A stretch of 38,205 nt of DNA from Anaerolineaceae bacterium UBA4781 (GCA_002403105.1 DHHD01000100.1:1-38205); one strand, 5' to 3'; positions 1 to 9,379 are shown, counted from the stretch's first letter. A program made the numbers and translations. The notes: generated by a model not told the origin, from the letters alone.

Positions 1-143
1 CTGGTTCTTAGTTATTTATACTAGAATGACAGTAGGGAGGTGGCGGGGTGTGAATCTCATCCTACGAATACCCCAAATTCGTTAAAATAAACAAATAATC
101 TTCACTCCCGTGTTCCACAGGTACAATTAGTGAAAGAGAAAAA

Positions 144-1424
144 ATGGTCAGGGTATTGCACTTCTCCGATGCACACATTGATATGGTCCGCCAAGGTCGC
201 AGGGATGCGCAAAGCGGATTGCCTTTGCGCACCCTGGATTTTCTACATGCACTGGATACGATCGTTGATACTGCGATCGCTCAAAAAGTGGACCTGGTCA
301 TTTTTGCGGGGGATGCCTACCGCAACCAATTGCCTGCCCCCACCTTTCAACGAGAATGGGGAAAACGGGTTTTACGTTTATCGCAGGCCGGCATTTTTAC
401 CATTCTGGTGGTGGGGAATCATGATATTTCCCCGGCGACCGGGCGCGCGCATGCCCTGCAGGAATTTGAGACCCTGCACATTCCCAATACATTTGTTATC
501 AGCGAACCCTGTCTGCTAAAACCGGAAGATCTGAATGGGCTGCCTATACAAATCATCGGGCTGCCGTGGATCTCTCGCTCCGGATTAATGGCATATATGG
601 AAGTGCAGGGCAAATCGCTGGATGACGTGCACATGGAAATTGAAAATACACTTTCAGACTTGCTCGTGAATTTCCTGGGTCAACTGGATGCATCCCTGCC
701 GGCAATCCTTACTGCACATATCACCGTGCAAGGAGCGGTGTACGGCAACGAACGCAGCGTCATGCTCGGACGTGATCTGGTCATCGCCCCGGGATCATTA
801 AAGGATGAACGGCTCGACTATGTGGCGCTGGGGCATATCCACCAATTTCAGGATTTGAACAAAGGGCACTACCCCCCCGTTGTCTATTCCGGTTCGATCG
901 AAAAAATGGATTTCGGTGAACTGAAAGATACGAAAGGTTTTGTGCTGGCAGATGTGGAACGCAAGACTACAACCTATACATTCCATCCACTGCAAGGCAG
1001 GAAATACCTTTCCACTGAAATAGAAATCAAAAAACAGGAAGGCATCAACGACGCCATCTTTAAAAAAATACCTACACAGAAAGATTTGAAAGATGCGATC
1101 TACCGGCTGGTACTGACCTATCCGCGCAAATGGGAAGCGCTGATCGATGAACATGCGATCCGCGAACATGCAGATTGCGCCTTTGAATTCTATTTGGTGC
1201 GCAATCCACACAGCGAGAGCCGGGTGCACCTGCCCGATTCTGTCCAACTGGGGCAGATGGCAGCGATTGATCTATTGGATCTTTACTGGAAATCCGTTCA
1301 CATGGATGAGACACAGATGCAAGAACTGCAGCGTATGGCGGCTGCCGTCATCAACAACAGCGACCGAAACGCATCCGTGGATAGTCTGTTGGAAAGCCTT
1401 ACGAAAAGGTTGGATGAAACATGA
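144..1424 (+). CDS. sbcD: SbcD/Mre11-family DNA repair exonuclease subunit
   Basis: Nuclease subunit of the SbcCD (Mre11-Rad50-type) complex, which cuts hairpins and processes double-strand break ends in the cytoplasm with Mn-dependent exo/endonuclease activity. The calcineurin-like phosphoesterase motifs are all present in order: D9-x-H11, GDAYR with D57, GNHD 91-94, H192 in TAHIT, and GHIH 230-233. They are followed by the family's YSGSIE strand at about 248-253. The length of 426 residues is normal. The ATG at 144 follows an A/G-rich weak ribosome site and puts the metal motif at the usual N-terminal position; a GTG ORF at 130 in another frame is a shadow. The gene overlaps sbcC by 4 bp (ATGA), so the two are translationally coupled. 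The assignment is firm. Confidence 0.95.
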   Translation: MVRVLHFSDAHIDMVRQGRRDAQSGLPLRTLDFLHALDTIVDTAIAQKVDLVIFAGDAYRNQLPAPTFQREWGKRVLRLSQAGIFTILVVGNHDISPATGRAHALQEFETLHIPNTFVISEPCLLKPEDLNGLPIQIIGLPWISRSGLMAYMEVQGKSLDDVHMEIENTLSDLLVNFLGQLDASLPAILTAHITVQGAVYGNERSVMLGRDLVIAPGSLKDERLDYVALGHIHQFQDLNKGHYPPVVYSGSIEKMDFGELKDTKGFVLADVERKTTTYTFHPLQGRKYLSTEIEIKKQEGINDAIFKKIPTQKDLKDAIYRLVLTYPRKWEALIDEHAIREHADCAFEFYLVRNPHSESRVHLPDSVQLGQMAAIDLLDLYWKSVHMDETQMQELQRMAAAVINNSDRNASVDSLLESLTKRLDET

Positions 1425-3988
1425 TCCCGGTGAGGCTGCAGTTAAGCGGATTTCTTTCGTATAAAAAACAGGTCGATCTGTCTTTTGATGGTTTTGATCT
1501 GGCTTGCATCTCGGGTGATAACGGAGCAGGTAAATCCTCACTGCTGGATGCCATCACCTGGGTATTGTTTGGCAAAGCACGCCGCAGCGATGATGGGGTT
1601 ATCAACAACACTTGCGACGAAACCGAGGTAATCTATCAATTCATTTATGAGAATGCTCTTTATCGGGTGCAGCGTATCAAAGCTCGCAACCGTTCGGTGG
1701 TACTGGAATTCCAGATCAAGGGGGATGAGGATACCTGGAAAACCCTGACCGAACACAGCGTGGCGGAAACACAAAACTTGATCAATGAAACCCTGCACCT
1801 GGATTACGATACCTTTATCAATGCTTCTTTTTTCTTGCAGGGAAAAGCAGATGAATTTACCCAAAAGAATTCAACCCAGCGCAAGGAGATCCTGGCAGGT
1901 ATTCTGGGGATGGATGTATGGGACCATTATCAGGATGTTACCCGTGAAGCACGCAGAAGCCTTGAAAATAACATGAAAGTGATCGAAGGTTCACTGCGCG
2001 AGATCGATGAGGAACTGGCACAGGAGACACAGCGCAAGGAAGCTGTAGAGCAGGCCAAAGTGGAACTGGCAACTTTGGAGAAGCAGCGCATAGAGCGGCA
2101 AAAAATCTATGATCAGGCATACAAGATCGTGAATCTGCTTCAAGAGCAGCGTAAGACAATGGATGAGCTGAGGGAAAAACAGGTCAAATTGAAAGCCAGG
2201 GAACAGCAATTGGGGCAGCAAATAGCGGACCGCCTGGCAGAAGAACAAAGCCTGGTGCAGGTGCTGAACGCGACCGAACAGATCGAAGCAGATTTTCAAA
2301 CCAGAACAGCCCTCAGAGAAAAACTACAAAACATGGATGGGCTTTCCAGCCGGTTTTATGCGTTTCAGCAGAAGCAAGCTGCGGTGGAACGCTTGATCGC
2401 AATGGAAGAAAGCCGCCTCAGCCAGGAACAGCTATCGCTCGAAAAAGAAAAAGTGAAAGTTCAGCAAATGGGCGAAGGAGCTGAAGGGTTGGAAAAGAAA
2501 AAAAGCCAACTTTCGGCAGAACTTCACCAACTGCAAGCAAAAGTTGAGCGCCTGACGGAAATTAAAGCAAAGCTGGAAGGATGCACAACGCAAAAGAGCG
2601 CACTACAGACAGAAAATGGCACCCTGCGCGAGCATATGCAAAAACTCAAAGAGCGCATGGATCGACTGCAAAATGAAAAAGGTTCCACCTGCCCGCTGTG
2701 TGGTCAGGCATTGAGCGCTGAACACCGCCAGCAGGTGATCGAAGAGATCACGTCAGAAGGCAGCCGGGATGCGGAGAATTATCATAAAAATGAAGAACTG
2801 CTTCGCCAGCTTCTGGTTGAAATTAACACTTATGAAGAGCAGATTGCATCCATAGCCAACAAGACCCAGCAGGTTCGGGTGATTGAACGTGACCTGGGAG
2901 TGCTTGAAAATGATCTGAAGAGAACTGCACAAGAAATCGCAGATTGGAAAAAAGATGGCGAGCTGAAATTAAAGAAAATTGAAGCAAATCTACAAGAAAG
3001 AAGTTTTGCGCAAGACTTACGTAGTCAAGAAACATCCCTTCAATTGGAAATGGAAAAACTAGGTTACGATGCAGAACTGCACGAAGCGTACCGCAAGCAA
3101 GAGCAAGCCAGCCGGGAAATCGAGCAGCGCCATCAAGAATTGATCATTGCTGTCCGCCAACTGGAACCGCTGCGCAGGGAAATAGAGAACTTGCGTGCCC
3201 AACATCAAGCAGGGCTGCAGGAGAGCGAAACATCAGCGAAACGCCTTGAGGAATTGGAAAGCCAGTATCAAGAAAATGAAGATCAAGCTCCGAACCTAAA
3301 AGATAGTGAAAGCCACCTACAAGAATTGATCAAATCAGAAAACCAGCAGCGCACCATCGTTGGGGGTGCCATGCAGCTGCTGGCGGTGATAGAAACTCAG
3401 AAGCAACGCAAACAAAAAATCCAGACTGCCCTGACTACCCTTTCCAAAGAACAAATGAATTTCTTGTTGTTAGAAAAAGCCTTTGGACGGGATGGAGTGC
3501 AAGCTTTACTAATGGAGGAAGCACTGCCGCAGATGGAAATGCAAGCGAATGAAATCCTTCGAAAATTATCTTCGGGTTCCATGAGCGTGCGTTTTGAAAC
3601 GGAACGCGAATATAAAGATAAGAAACGCGATGATAAAATGCAGGTGCTGGATATTCTCATCAATGATTCTGAAGGTGTGCAGCGCCCGTATGACCTGTTC
3701 TCCGGTGGGGAAGCTTTCCGCATTAACTTCGCGATACGGCTGGCGCTTTCAAAAGTACTGGCACAGCGCGCGGGTGCGCGCTTGCAAATGCTGGTGATCG
3801 ATGAGGGGTTCGGCAGCCAGGATGCTGAAGGGCGACAGAAATTAATCGAAGCCATTAATATGATCCGCCCTGATTTCAAAAAGATCCTGGTCATCACGCA
3901 CCTGGAGGAGCTGAAAGATGCCTTCCCGGCGCGCATTGAAGTGAGCAAAACAAGAAAAGGTTCGCAGGTTGAGGTGATCGTGCAATGA
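1421..3988 (+). CDS. sbcC: SbcC/Rad50-family ATPase subunit
   Basis: SMC-like ATPase that partners SbcD and controls DNA access to the nuclease. Walker A GDNGAGKSS lies at residues 32-40. Long heptad-type coiled coils flank a zinc-hook CPLC (C424, C427) placed centrally. The ABC signature SGGE is at 761-764 and the Walker B LVIDE at 791-795, followed by the D-loop. At 855 residues it is somewhat shorter than the roughly 1000-residue Rad50/SbcC norm, the difference lying in the coiled coil rather than in any motif. It starts inside the last codons of sbcD and its own stop overlaps the next start (ATGA at 3985), so it sits in a tightly coupled operon that continues into two glycosyltransferases. 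Confidence 0.95.
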   Translation: MIPVRLQLSGFLSYKKQVDLSFDGFDLACISGDNGAGKSSLLDAITWVLFGKARRSDDGVINNTCDETEVIYQFIYENALYRVQRIKARNRSVVLEFQIKGDEDTWKTLTEHSVAETQNLINETLHLDYDTFINASFFLQGKADEFTQKNSTQRKEILAGILGMDVWDHYQDVTREARRSLENNMKVIEGSLREIDEELAQETQRKEAVEQAKVELATLEKQRIERQKIYDQAYKIVNLLQEQRKTMDELREKQVKLKAREQQLGQQIADRLAEEQSLVQVLNATEQIEADFQTRTALREKLQNMDGLSSRFYAFQQKQAAVERLIAMEESRLSQEQLSLEKEKVKVQQMGEGAEGLEKKKSQLSAELHQLQAKVERLTEIKAKLEGCTTQKSALQTENGTLREHMQKLKERMDRLQNEKGSTCPLCGQALSAEHRQQVIEEITSEGSRDAENYHKNEELLRQLLVEINTYEEQIASIANKTQQVRVIERDLGVLENDLKRTAQEIADWKKDGELKLKKIEANLQERSFAQDLRSQETSLQLEMEKLGYDAELHEAYRKQEQASREIEQRHQELIIAVRQLEPLRREIENLRAQHQAGLQESETSAKRLEELESQYQENEDQAPNLKDSESHLQELIKSENQQRTIVGGAMQLLAVIETQKQRKQKIQTALTTLSKEQMNFLLLEKAFGRDGVQALLMEEALPQMEMQANEILRKLSSGSMSVRFETEREYKDKKRDDKMQVLDILINDSEGVQRPYDLFSGGEAFRINFAIRLALSKVLAQRAGARLQMLVIDEGFGSQDAEGRQKLIEAINMIRPDFKKILVITHLEELKDAFPARIEVSKTRKGSQVEVIVQ

Positions 3989-5103
3989 AAGAACAACCGT
4001 TGCATATCGGGGTTCAGCAGCGCGTGCTGCCAGCCTATCGCATTCCTTTTTTTGATAAGTTGGCTGAGAGCTATCTGGGAAAAGTAAGTGTATTCTACGG
4101 ACTGCCGCGCAGCCATGAAATGCTGGAGACCAATACAGTTCCTCAAATTGCCCTGCACGTGCGGGGAAGAAACCTGCATCTCTTTTCAGGACAATTCTAT
4201 TTATGCTGGCAGTTCGGATTCATGCAATGGCTGCAGTCCTGGCAGCCGGACGTATTGATCATGGAAGCCAATCCGCGTTATCTCAACTCACGGTGCGCAA
4301 TTCGCTGGATGAAAGCCCATCACCGAAAAGTGATCGGGTGGGGGCTGGGTTCTCCCCCTTCACAAGGTTTTTTAGGAAAATTGCGCATGAATCAACGACG
4401 AAAATTTATTCATCAATTTGATGCATTGATAACCTACAGCCAACAGGGAGCGGAAGAATACAGCGCATTGGGGTTCCCGAAAGAACGTATTTTTGTAGCC
4501 CCCAACGCAGCAGCAGCCAGACCAACCACCACGCCCCCAGAAAGACCCTTGAAGTTCGAATTCAACCAACCGCAGGTACTTTTCGTGGGCAGGCTGCAGG
4601 AACGCAAGCGGGTGGATGTGTTGATCGAGGCTTGCGCAAAGCTACCGCAGGAGCTACAACCCAGCCTGCATATTGTTGGGGATGGCCCAGCAAGGAGTGC
4701 ATTGGTGCAATTGGCACAGAGTCATTACCCCAACACGAAATTTTATGGTGCCATGCATGGTAAAGAGTTGGCGACCCTATTTCAAAAAGCAGATCTTTTT
4801 GTGCTGCCCGGCACAGGAGGATTGGCAGTACAGGAAGCCATGAGTTATGCATTGCCGGTGATCGTGGGTGAAGCAGATGGCACACAAAGCGACCTGGTAC
4901 GCCCCGAGAATGGCTGGGTATTGAATACCGGTTCTGCAGAAGAATTAACCACCAGAATGGCAGAAGCACTGCAAGATATTAGAGCGCTGCGTAAAAAAGG
5001 CTCAGCATCCTTTGGCATTGTGCGGGATGATGTGAATTTGGAAAGCATGCTGGCAGCGTTCGAAAAAGTGATCGATACTGTGATGAAAGGATCGCGCGGA
5101 TGA
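3985..5103 (+). CDS. GT4-family (GT-B) glycosyltransferase, first of a pair
   Basis: Probable retaining glycosyltransferase of the GT4 class acting at the cytoplasmic side on a cell-surface or secreted acceptor; substrate unknown. The C-terminal Rossmann half shows the family features: VLFVGRLQERKR at about 194-205, LHIVGDGP at about 230-237, and the ...VQEAMSYALPVI segment that stands for the EX7E sugar-nucleotide motif. The N-terminal half is divergent, with no signal peptide or membrane helix. The start ATG is inside the sbcC stop (ATGA), which argues for translational coupling to a DNA-repair operon. That is an unusual neighbour for this enzyme class. The gene ends in a second ATGA overlap with another glycosyltransferase. 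Confidence 0.85.
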   Translation: MKEQPLHIGVQQRVLPAYRIPFFDKLAESYLGKVSVFYGLPRSHEMLETNTVPQIALHVRGRNLHLFSGQFYLCWQFGFMQWLQSWQPDVLIMEANPRYLNSRCAIRWMKAHHRKVIGWGLGSPPSQGFLGKLRMNQRRKFIHQFDALITYSQQGAEEYSALGFPKERIFVAPNAAAARPTTTPPERPLKFEFNQPQVLFVGRLQERKRVDVLIEACAKLPQELQPSLHIVGDGPARSALVQLAQSHYPNTKFYGAMHGKELATLFQKADLFVLPGTGGLAVQEAMSYALPVIVGEADGTQSDLVRPENGWVLNTGSAEELTTRMAEALQDIRALRKKGSASFGIVRDDVNLESMLAAFEKVIDTVMKGSRG

Positions 5104-6320
5104 AAATTGTACTGGTCGCTGACGGACGTAGCACGATCACCCGAAGCTGGTTGGCGTGTTTAACCGCAAAAGATGTCGAAATAACCCTGGTATCGACTTT
5201 TCCATGCGAAAAACCGCAGGGAGTGTGTGATATGCTGATCCTGCCGGTGGCTTTTTCCATGCTGGCAGGTGGGCAGGTGAAGTTTGGCGGAAAGGAACAA
5301 AAAAAATCTCGATTGCGAGGGAACCTCTCCAATCTACGCGGACAGCTCCAGAATCTTCGTTATCAATGTGGTCCATTGACCCTGCGTTTTTATCGAAAGC
5401 GGTATCTTCATTTCCTGGAATCCATTCAACCGGATATCGTGCATGCTCTGCGTATTCCATTTGAAGGCATGCTGGCGTCTTTTACCCCTGAAAAATACCC
5501 GCTGGTGGTCTCAACCTGGGGTAATGATCTCACCCTGCATGCACAAGGATCGCGGCGTATGGCAAAGTGGACACGTAACGCTTTGCGGCGAGCGAACGGA
5601 CTGATGGCGGATGCGACCCGCGATCTAGATCTGGCAGACCGCTGGGGTTTTCACGTGGGATTTCCAAAGGACCTGGTTCCCGGCAATGGCGGTTTGGACC
5701 TTTCCTATTTTCTCCAATTTCAAAAAGAAAAAGGAAGTGCTCCGGCATATCTCGACCTGCAAAAAATTCACATCATCAATCCGCGCGGTTTTCGACCGGG
5801 CAGCGTTCATCAGGAAATTTTCTTCAAGGCGATCCCACGAATTTTAGAAGAAGATCCGAATATTCAGTTTCTTTGCCCTGCCATGCAAGGTCAAAAAGAA
5901 GCACTGCAGTGGGTTCACAACCTTGGAATTGAAGAACAGGTTACCTTATTGCCTTATCTCCCCCAGCAGGAACTTTGGGATGTGTATCAACATTCAGAGG
6001 TCTACCTTTCCCTTTCGAGCCATGATGGCACACCCAATACCTTTCTCGAAGCGATCGCCTGTGGGTGTTTCCCGATCGTGGGCAATATCCTTTCGTTACG
6101 AGAATGGGTCGAGGATGGAAAGAACGGCATGCTGGTGAATCCGACCGATGTGGAGCAGGTGGTAAGAGCAGTTCTGAAAGCACTGCGTGATACGAAATTG
6201 CGCGAGGAAGCAAAAGCACTAAATTGGGCGATCTTGGGGGAGAAAGCTGATCGAGAGAAAATTCGAACCAAAATTATGAACTTTTATTCCCGCTTTGTTT
6301 TGCAACCAGAGCGAAGCTAG
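5100..6320 (+). CDS. GT4-family glycosyltransferase, second of a pair
   Basis: Second GT-B glycosyltransferase, 406 residues, coupled to the first by an ATGA overlap. The acceptor half includes a VHALRIPFEGMLA segment and STWGNDLTLHAQG, a common feature of GT4 proteins. The donor half ends in YLSLSSHDGTPNTFLEAIACGCFPIV, whose Glu-x7-Glu-like stretch binds the sugar nucleotide. The two enzymes probably add successive sugars to one glycan, but nothing here identifies it; no polymerase, flippase or priming transferase is in the window. The stop at 6320 is 1 bp from the convergent HAD gene, with no terminator hairpin visible between them. Confidence 0.85.
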   Translation: MKIVLVADGRSTITRSWLACLTAKDVEITLVSTFPCEKPQGVCDMLILPVAFSMLAGGQVKFGGKEQKKSRLRGNLSNLRGQLQNLRYQCGPLTLRFYRKRYLHFLESIQPDIVHALRIPFEGMLASFTPEKYPLVVSTWGNDLTLHAQGSRRMAKWTRNALRRANGLMADATRDLDLADRWGFHVGFPKDLVPGNGGLDLSYFLQFQKEKGSAPAYLDLQKIHIINPRGFRPGSVHQEIFFKAIPRILEEDPNIQFLCPAMQGQKEALQWVHNLGIEEQVTLLPYLPQQELWDVYQHSEVYLSLSSHDGTPNTFLEAIACGCFPIVGNILSLREWVEDGKNGMLVNPTDVEQVVRAVLKALRDTKLREEAKALNWAILGEKADREKIRTKIMNFYSRFVLQPERS

Positions 6321-6321
6321 T

Positions 6322-6927
6322 TCAATTTTCCGTAATCAATTGATCGATCTTCGAGATCGTTTGTTCATTGTTCTGAAAATGGATGGCATGTATACCAACC
6401 CTGGCTGCCCCCTCGATATTTTCGATACGGTCATCCACAAAGATCGCCTCATGGGGAAAAACATTCAAGCGCGAAAGCGCGGTGTGATAGATCTGTTCAT
6501 CGGGTTTCACCATTCCCACTTCGGATGAGATGACAATATCATGAAAAAGATGTGCGATGTGCAGATCTTTTTCGAGCATAGGGCGCAATCGATCCGAATA
6601 ATTACTTAACAATCCAATCTTTACTGACTTGGAAAGTTCTTTGATATATTCGAGCATGGGTTGATTAAGTTCAAAGGCTTCTTCAAATGCCCGGGAGATA
6701 TTTGAGAGAAGAACCTCATCTTTATTTTGTTCGTGCAGAATCAAGCGATAAAAGTCGATATAACTGATCTCGCCGAGGTCCTTTTTGTGATTTTCTTCGC
6801 TAAAGAAATAAGCTTTCAAGACATCTGCAGGAATACCCAACATCTGTGAGAAATAGGCATGCCCTCGACCTTGTTTTTCCGTGATCAATACACCACTGAA
6901 ATCCCAAAAGACAGCTTTAATGCTCAT
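6322..6927 (-). CDS. HAD-superfamily (class IA) hydrolase, DFSGV variant
   Basis: Haloacid-dehalogenase-fold hydrolase of 201 residues. Motif I reads FWDFSGVL, with the nucleophile D9 but Ser at the +2 position, where phosphatases have the acid/base Asp. Motif II is in GLLSNYSD and motif III/IV in VKPDEQIYH...AIFVDDR. The DFGGV/DFSGV form is known in HAD-IA proteins related to the YihX and epoxide-hydrolase N-domain groups, so phosphatase activity is not assured. The start overlaps the end of the upstream histidine phosphatase by 11 bp, making a two-gene leftward operon. Substrate unknown; sugar phosphates or phosphorylated metabolites are possible. Confidence 0.85.
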   Translation of the reverse strand: MSIKAVFWDFSGVLITEKQGRGHAYFSQMLGIPADVLKAYFFSEENHKKDLGEISYIDFYRLILHEQNKDEVLLSNISRAFEEAFELNQPMLEYIKELSKSVKIGLLSNYSDRLRPMLEKDLHIAHLFHDIVISSEVGMVKPDEQIYHTALSRLNVFPHEAIFVDDRIENIEGAARVGIHAIHFQNNEQTISKIDQLITEN

Positions 6928-7561
6928 CGGTTCCCTTGTTTTCCTTATGAGCGGTATTGTTGATCACCGCAAGGTATGCTTGCCCATGTTCGTCAATCTT
7001 TACTTGGCTGATACTGCAGGATGCCAGGTTGTACCGTTTTTTCTTTTTTATTCCATTGATGGAGGGCAGAGTGGTTAGAATGGTGTTCAATGCAATGGCG
7101 TGCGAAACGATAGCGATATCCCCGACATCTTCTTGAGAAAGGATATGCTGCCAGGCAGCCATCACTCTGGCATGCAGGTTGGCTCTTTTTTCTCCTGTAA
7201 GCCCGAGCATGGTAAACCATACAGGAGCGACAAAGATAAAAAGTACCGGAAATCGTGAATACTTTTTATACAGATCCCGCTTCCCCTCCATTTTTCCAAA
7301 CCCCATTTCACGCAATCCATTCAAGGGTGTGATCTGAACGGCGGGTATTTTCTCGGCGATAAAGCCTGCTGTTTGCATAGCCCTGCCCTGTGGGCTGGCA
7401 AAGATGTGTGTAATGCCACAGCCTGCCAATGCTTCTGCTGCTTGCTGCGCTTCCCATTCTCCAAACTTGCTAAGCGGGCTGTCGGAGGATCCATGTACCC
7501 GCCCCTGTTCGATCCATTCGGTCGTGCCATGTCGTACGAGGTATATTGTTTTCTTGACCAT
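6917..7561 (-). CDS. Histidine phosphatase family protein (phosphoglycerate mutase-like)
   Basis: Branch-1 histidine phosphatase, 214 residues. The catalytic LVRHG carries R10 and H11. Further conserved positions are R60 in SPQGRAMQTA, E85 in REMGFG, and the second histidine H154 in IVSHA. A hydrophobic insertion at about 104-121 replaces the usual polar segment between E85 and H154. It is probably a broad-specificity phosphatase (GpmB/CobC-like) rather than a glycolytic mutase; specificity cannot be read from sequence. It is the first gene of a leftward pair with the HAD hydrolase, so two small phosphatases are co-expressed. The ATG at 7561 lacks a clear Shine-Dalgarno site. Confidence 0.85.
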   Translation of the reverse strand: MVKKTIYLVRHGTTEWIEQGRVHGSSDSPLSKFGEWEAQQAAEALAGCGITHIFASPQGRAMQTAGFIAEKIPAVQITPLNGLREMGFGKMEGKRDLYKKYSRFPVLFIFVAPVWFTMLGLTGEKRANLHARVMAAWQHILSQEDVGDIAIVSHAIALNTILTTLPSINGIKKKKRYNLASCSISQVKIDEHGQAYLAVINNTAHKENKGTDEH

Positions 7562-7680
7562 AGCGTTTTATTGTAATGTACAAACAAAATGGATTCAAAT
7601 ACCTTTTGGTGGAAACTTCGCAAATGCCAAAAACAAGGATAGATATGGAGATTTGTCATCCCTTTCCTGAATGAAGGTTT

Positions 7681-7709
7681 TTGACTTGTACCTATCACCC
7701 GGCTATACT
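7681..7709 (+). promoter_or_regulatory. Sigma-70-type promoter of the aldehyde dehydrogenase gene
   Basis: TTGACT (7681-7686) and TATACT (7704-7709) are separated by 17 bp, close to the housekeeping consensus. The predicted transcription start is near 7716, and a strong ribosome site AGGAGGT (7728-7734) lies 6 bp before the ATG at 7741. No operator-like palindrome is obvious around it. Confidence 0.7.
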
Positions 7710-7740
7710 TTAAACGTAAATATTTCCAGGAGGTTTTTCT

Positions 7741-9318
7741 ATGGCTTTCAAACTAACGTACGCAACCATGTTCAATCCACCCGAAGAAATGCACACCCGC
7801 TTTGAAGAAGCATTGAAAGCGGTACGGGCAAATTTGGGAAAAGAACACGGCATGATCATTGACGGTAAAGATCATTTTACAGACGAAAAATACGAAGATA
7901 TCAATCCGGCGAATACCGATGAAGTGCTGGCGATCTTTCAAAAGGGAAATGAAAAAGACGCTGCCATGGCTATCCAAGCTGCACAAAAAGCTTTCCCAAT
8001 ATGGGCAAAGACGCCATGGCAGGAACGCGCCAGACTCATGCGGCGAGTGGCAGAACTGCTGGATGAGCGCATCTACGAAATAGGCGCCATCGTTGCCATG
8101 GAAGTTGGCAAGAATCGTATGGAAGCTTTAGGAGATGTAGCTGAAATGGCGGATCTGATCCGCTATGCTTGCGACCAGATGGAAGCCAATGATGGTTTTA
8201 TCAAAAAGATGGGTGTTGATCCGTTGAGCGGATATACTTCATCCAATACCTCCGTACTGCGCCCATACGGCGTTTGGCTGGTGATCAGCCCCTTCAACTT
8301 TCCGGCTGCTCTCACCGGAGGGCCGTGCGGCTCAGCGCTGGTGACTGGTAACACCCTGGTGTTCAAACCGGCTACCGATACCACCTGGACTTCCCGCAAA
8401 CTGGCAGAGTGCATGCGCGATGCCGGGCTGCCGGATGGCGTTTTCAACTTTGTGTCAGGTCCCGGGCGATCCATGGGGCAGGCACTGATCGATAATCCAG
8501 CAGTGGCTGGGATCACCTTCACGGGTTCCTATGACGTAGGGATGGGTATCTATCGCGATTTTGCAAAGGGCGAATATGTGCGCCCCACCATTTTGGAGTT
8601 GGGCGGGAAAAACCCGGCCATCGTCTCGCGCAACGCTGATATTGAAGAAGCGGCTGCCGGTATCGTCCGTTCTGCGTTTGGACTGCAGGGGCAAAAATGC
8701 TCAGCCTGCTCGCGCGTGTATGTTGAAAAACCTGTCTATCAGCAACTGATGGATCGCATGATCGACATCACAAAGAAGATCGTTATCGGAGATCCCACCA
8801 ACCGGGGCACTTTCCTCGGCCCGGTCGTCAACAGCCGTTCTTATCAGGATTATCAGGATTTTCTCGATAAGATCTATCATTCCGGCGGGCGCTTCCTGAC
8901 CGGAGGGAAAATCTTGACGGAAGGCGAGTTTGCGAAAGGATATTTCTGTACACCGACCATCGTGGCTGATCTACCCATCAAGAACAGCATCTGGAAAACG
9001 GAAATGTTCGTGCCGATCACCACAGTGGCTTATGTCGATTCTTTAGAAGAAGCAATGCAGTATGCCAATGATTCCACCTATGGGCTTACGGCGGGTTTCT
9101 ACGGTTCTCCGGAAGAAACAACCTGGTTCTTTGAAACCATCCAAGCGGGCGTTACCTATGCTAACCGCCCGCAGGGAGCCACCACCGGTGCCTGGCCTGG
9201 TTTCCAACCTTTTGGCGGTTGGAAGGGTTCGGGTTCTAGCGGAAAAAACGCGGGTGGTTTATACTATTTACAGTTGTACATGCACGAACAGATCCAAACT
9301 TTGATCAAAAAAGCATAG
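7741..9318 (+). CDS. NAD(P)-dependent aldehyde dehydrogenase, glutamate-semialdehyde dehydrogenase-like
   Basis: Member of the aldehyde dehydrogenase superfamily, 525 residues, cytoplasmic. The general base E286 (LELGGKN) and the catalytic cysteine C320 (GQKCSAC) are in place, as are the SPFNFP nucleotide-binding segment and the C-terminal FGGWKGSG loop. The extended N-terminus, GQKCSACSR and GATTGAWPGFQPFGGWKGSG resemble 1-pyrroline-5-carboxylate (L-glutamate gamma-semialdehyde) dehydrogenases of the PruA/RocA type. That would mean oxidation of glutamate semialdehyde to glutamate in proline or arginine breakdown; no proline dehydrogenase or arginase gene is in the window. It has its own promoter and is followed by an intrinsic terminator, so it is probably transcribed alone with partial read-through into the CoA-transferase genes. 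Confidence 0.88.
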   Translation: MAFKLTYATMFNPPEEMHTRFEEALKAVRANLGKEHGMIIDGKDHFTDEKYEDINPANTDEVLAIFQKGNEKDAAMAIQAAQKAFPIWAKTPWQERARLMRRVAELLDERIYEIGAIVAMEVGKNRMEALGDVAEMADLIRYACDQMEANDGFIKKMGVDPLSGYTSSNTSVLRPYGVWLVISPFNFPAALTGGPCGSALVTGNTLVFKPATDTTWTSRKLAECMRDAGLPDGVFNFVSGPGRSMGQALIDNPAVAGITFTGSYDVGMGIYRDFAKGEYVRPTILELGGKNPAIVSRNADIEEAAAGIVRSAFGLQGQKCSACSRVYVEKPVYQQLMDRMIDITKKIVIGDPTNRGTFLGPVVNSRSYQDYQDFLDKIYHSGGRFLTGGKILTEGEFAKGYFCTPTIVADLPIKNSIWKTEMFVPITTVAYVDSLEEAMQYANDSTYGLTAGFYGSPEETTWFFETIQAGVTYANRPQGATTGAWPGFQPFGGWKGSGSSGKNAGGLYYLQLYMHEQIQTLIKKA

Positions 9319-9334
9319 CGTTGATTACATCCAT

Positions 9335-9379
9335 GAAGCGGTTCTCATGCACCTGAGGAGATGGGAGCCGCTTCTTTTT
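9335..9379 (+). terminator. Rho-independent terminator or attenuator between aldehyde dehydrogenase and CoA-transferase genes
   Basis: GAAGCGGTTCTC (9335-9346) pairs with GGGAGCCGCTTC (9363-9374), allowing G-U pairs, across a 16-nt loop, followed by TTTTT (9375-9379). It lies only 15 bp before the CoA-transferase A start. No separate promoter for that gene is visible downstream, so it may reduce rather than abolish read-through. Confidence 0.75.

Noticed and set aside
1..143. Possible promoter TACAAT (122-127) and small GGGGT/ACCCC hairpin upstream of sbcD
   Set aside because: The -35 spacing is wrong (15 bp, poor match) and the hairpin stem is too short to support.
144..3988. SbcCD as part of an anti-phage defence island
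   Set aside because: Neighbours are glycosyltransferases; no defence, toxin or mobile-element gene is seen, and SbcCD is a normal housekeeping pair.
3397..4179. 260-residue open frame on the reverse strand
   Set aside because: It lies inside sbcC and the first glycosyltransferase, whose motifs are clear; a codon-bias shadow.
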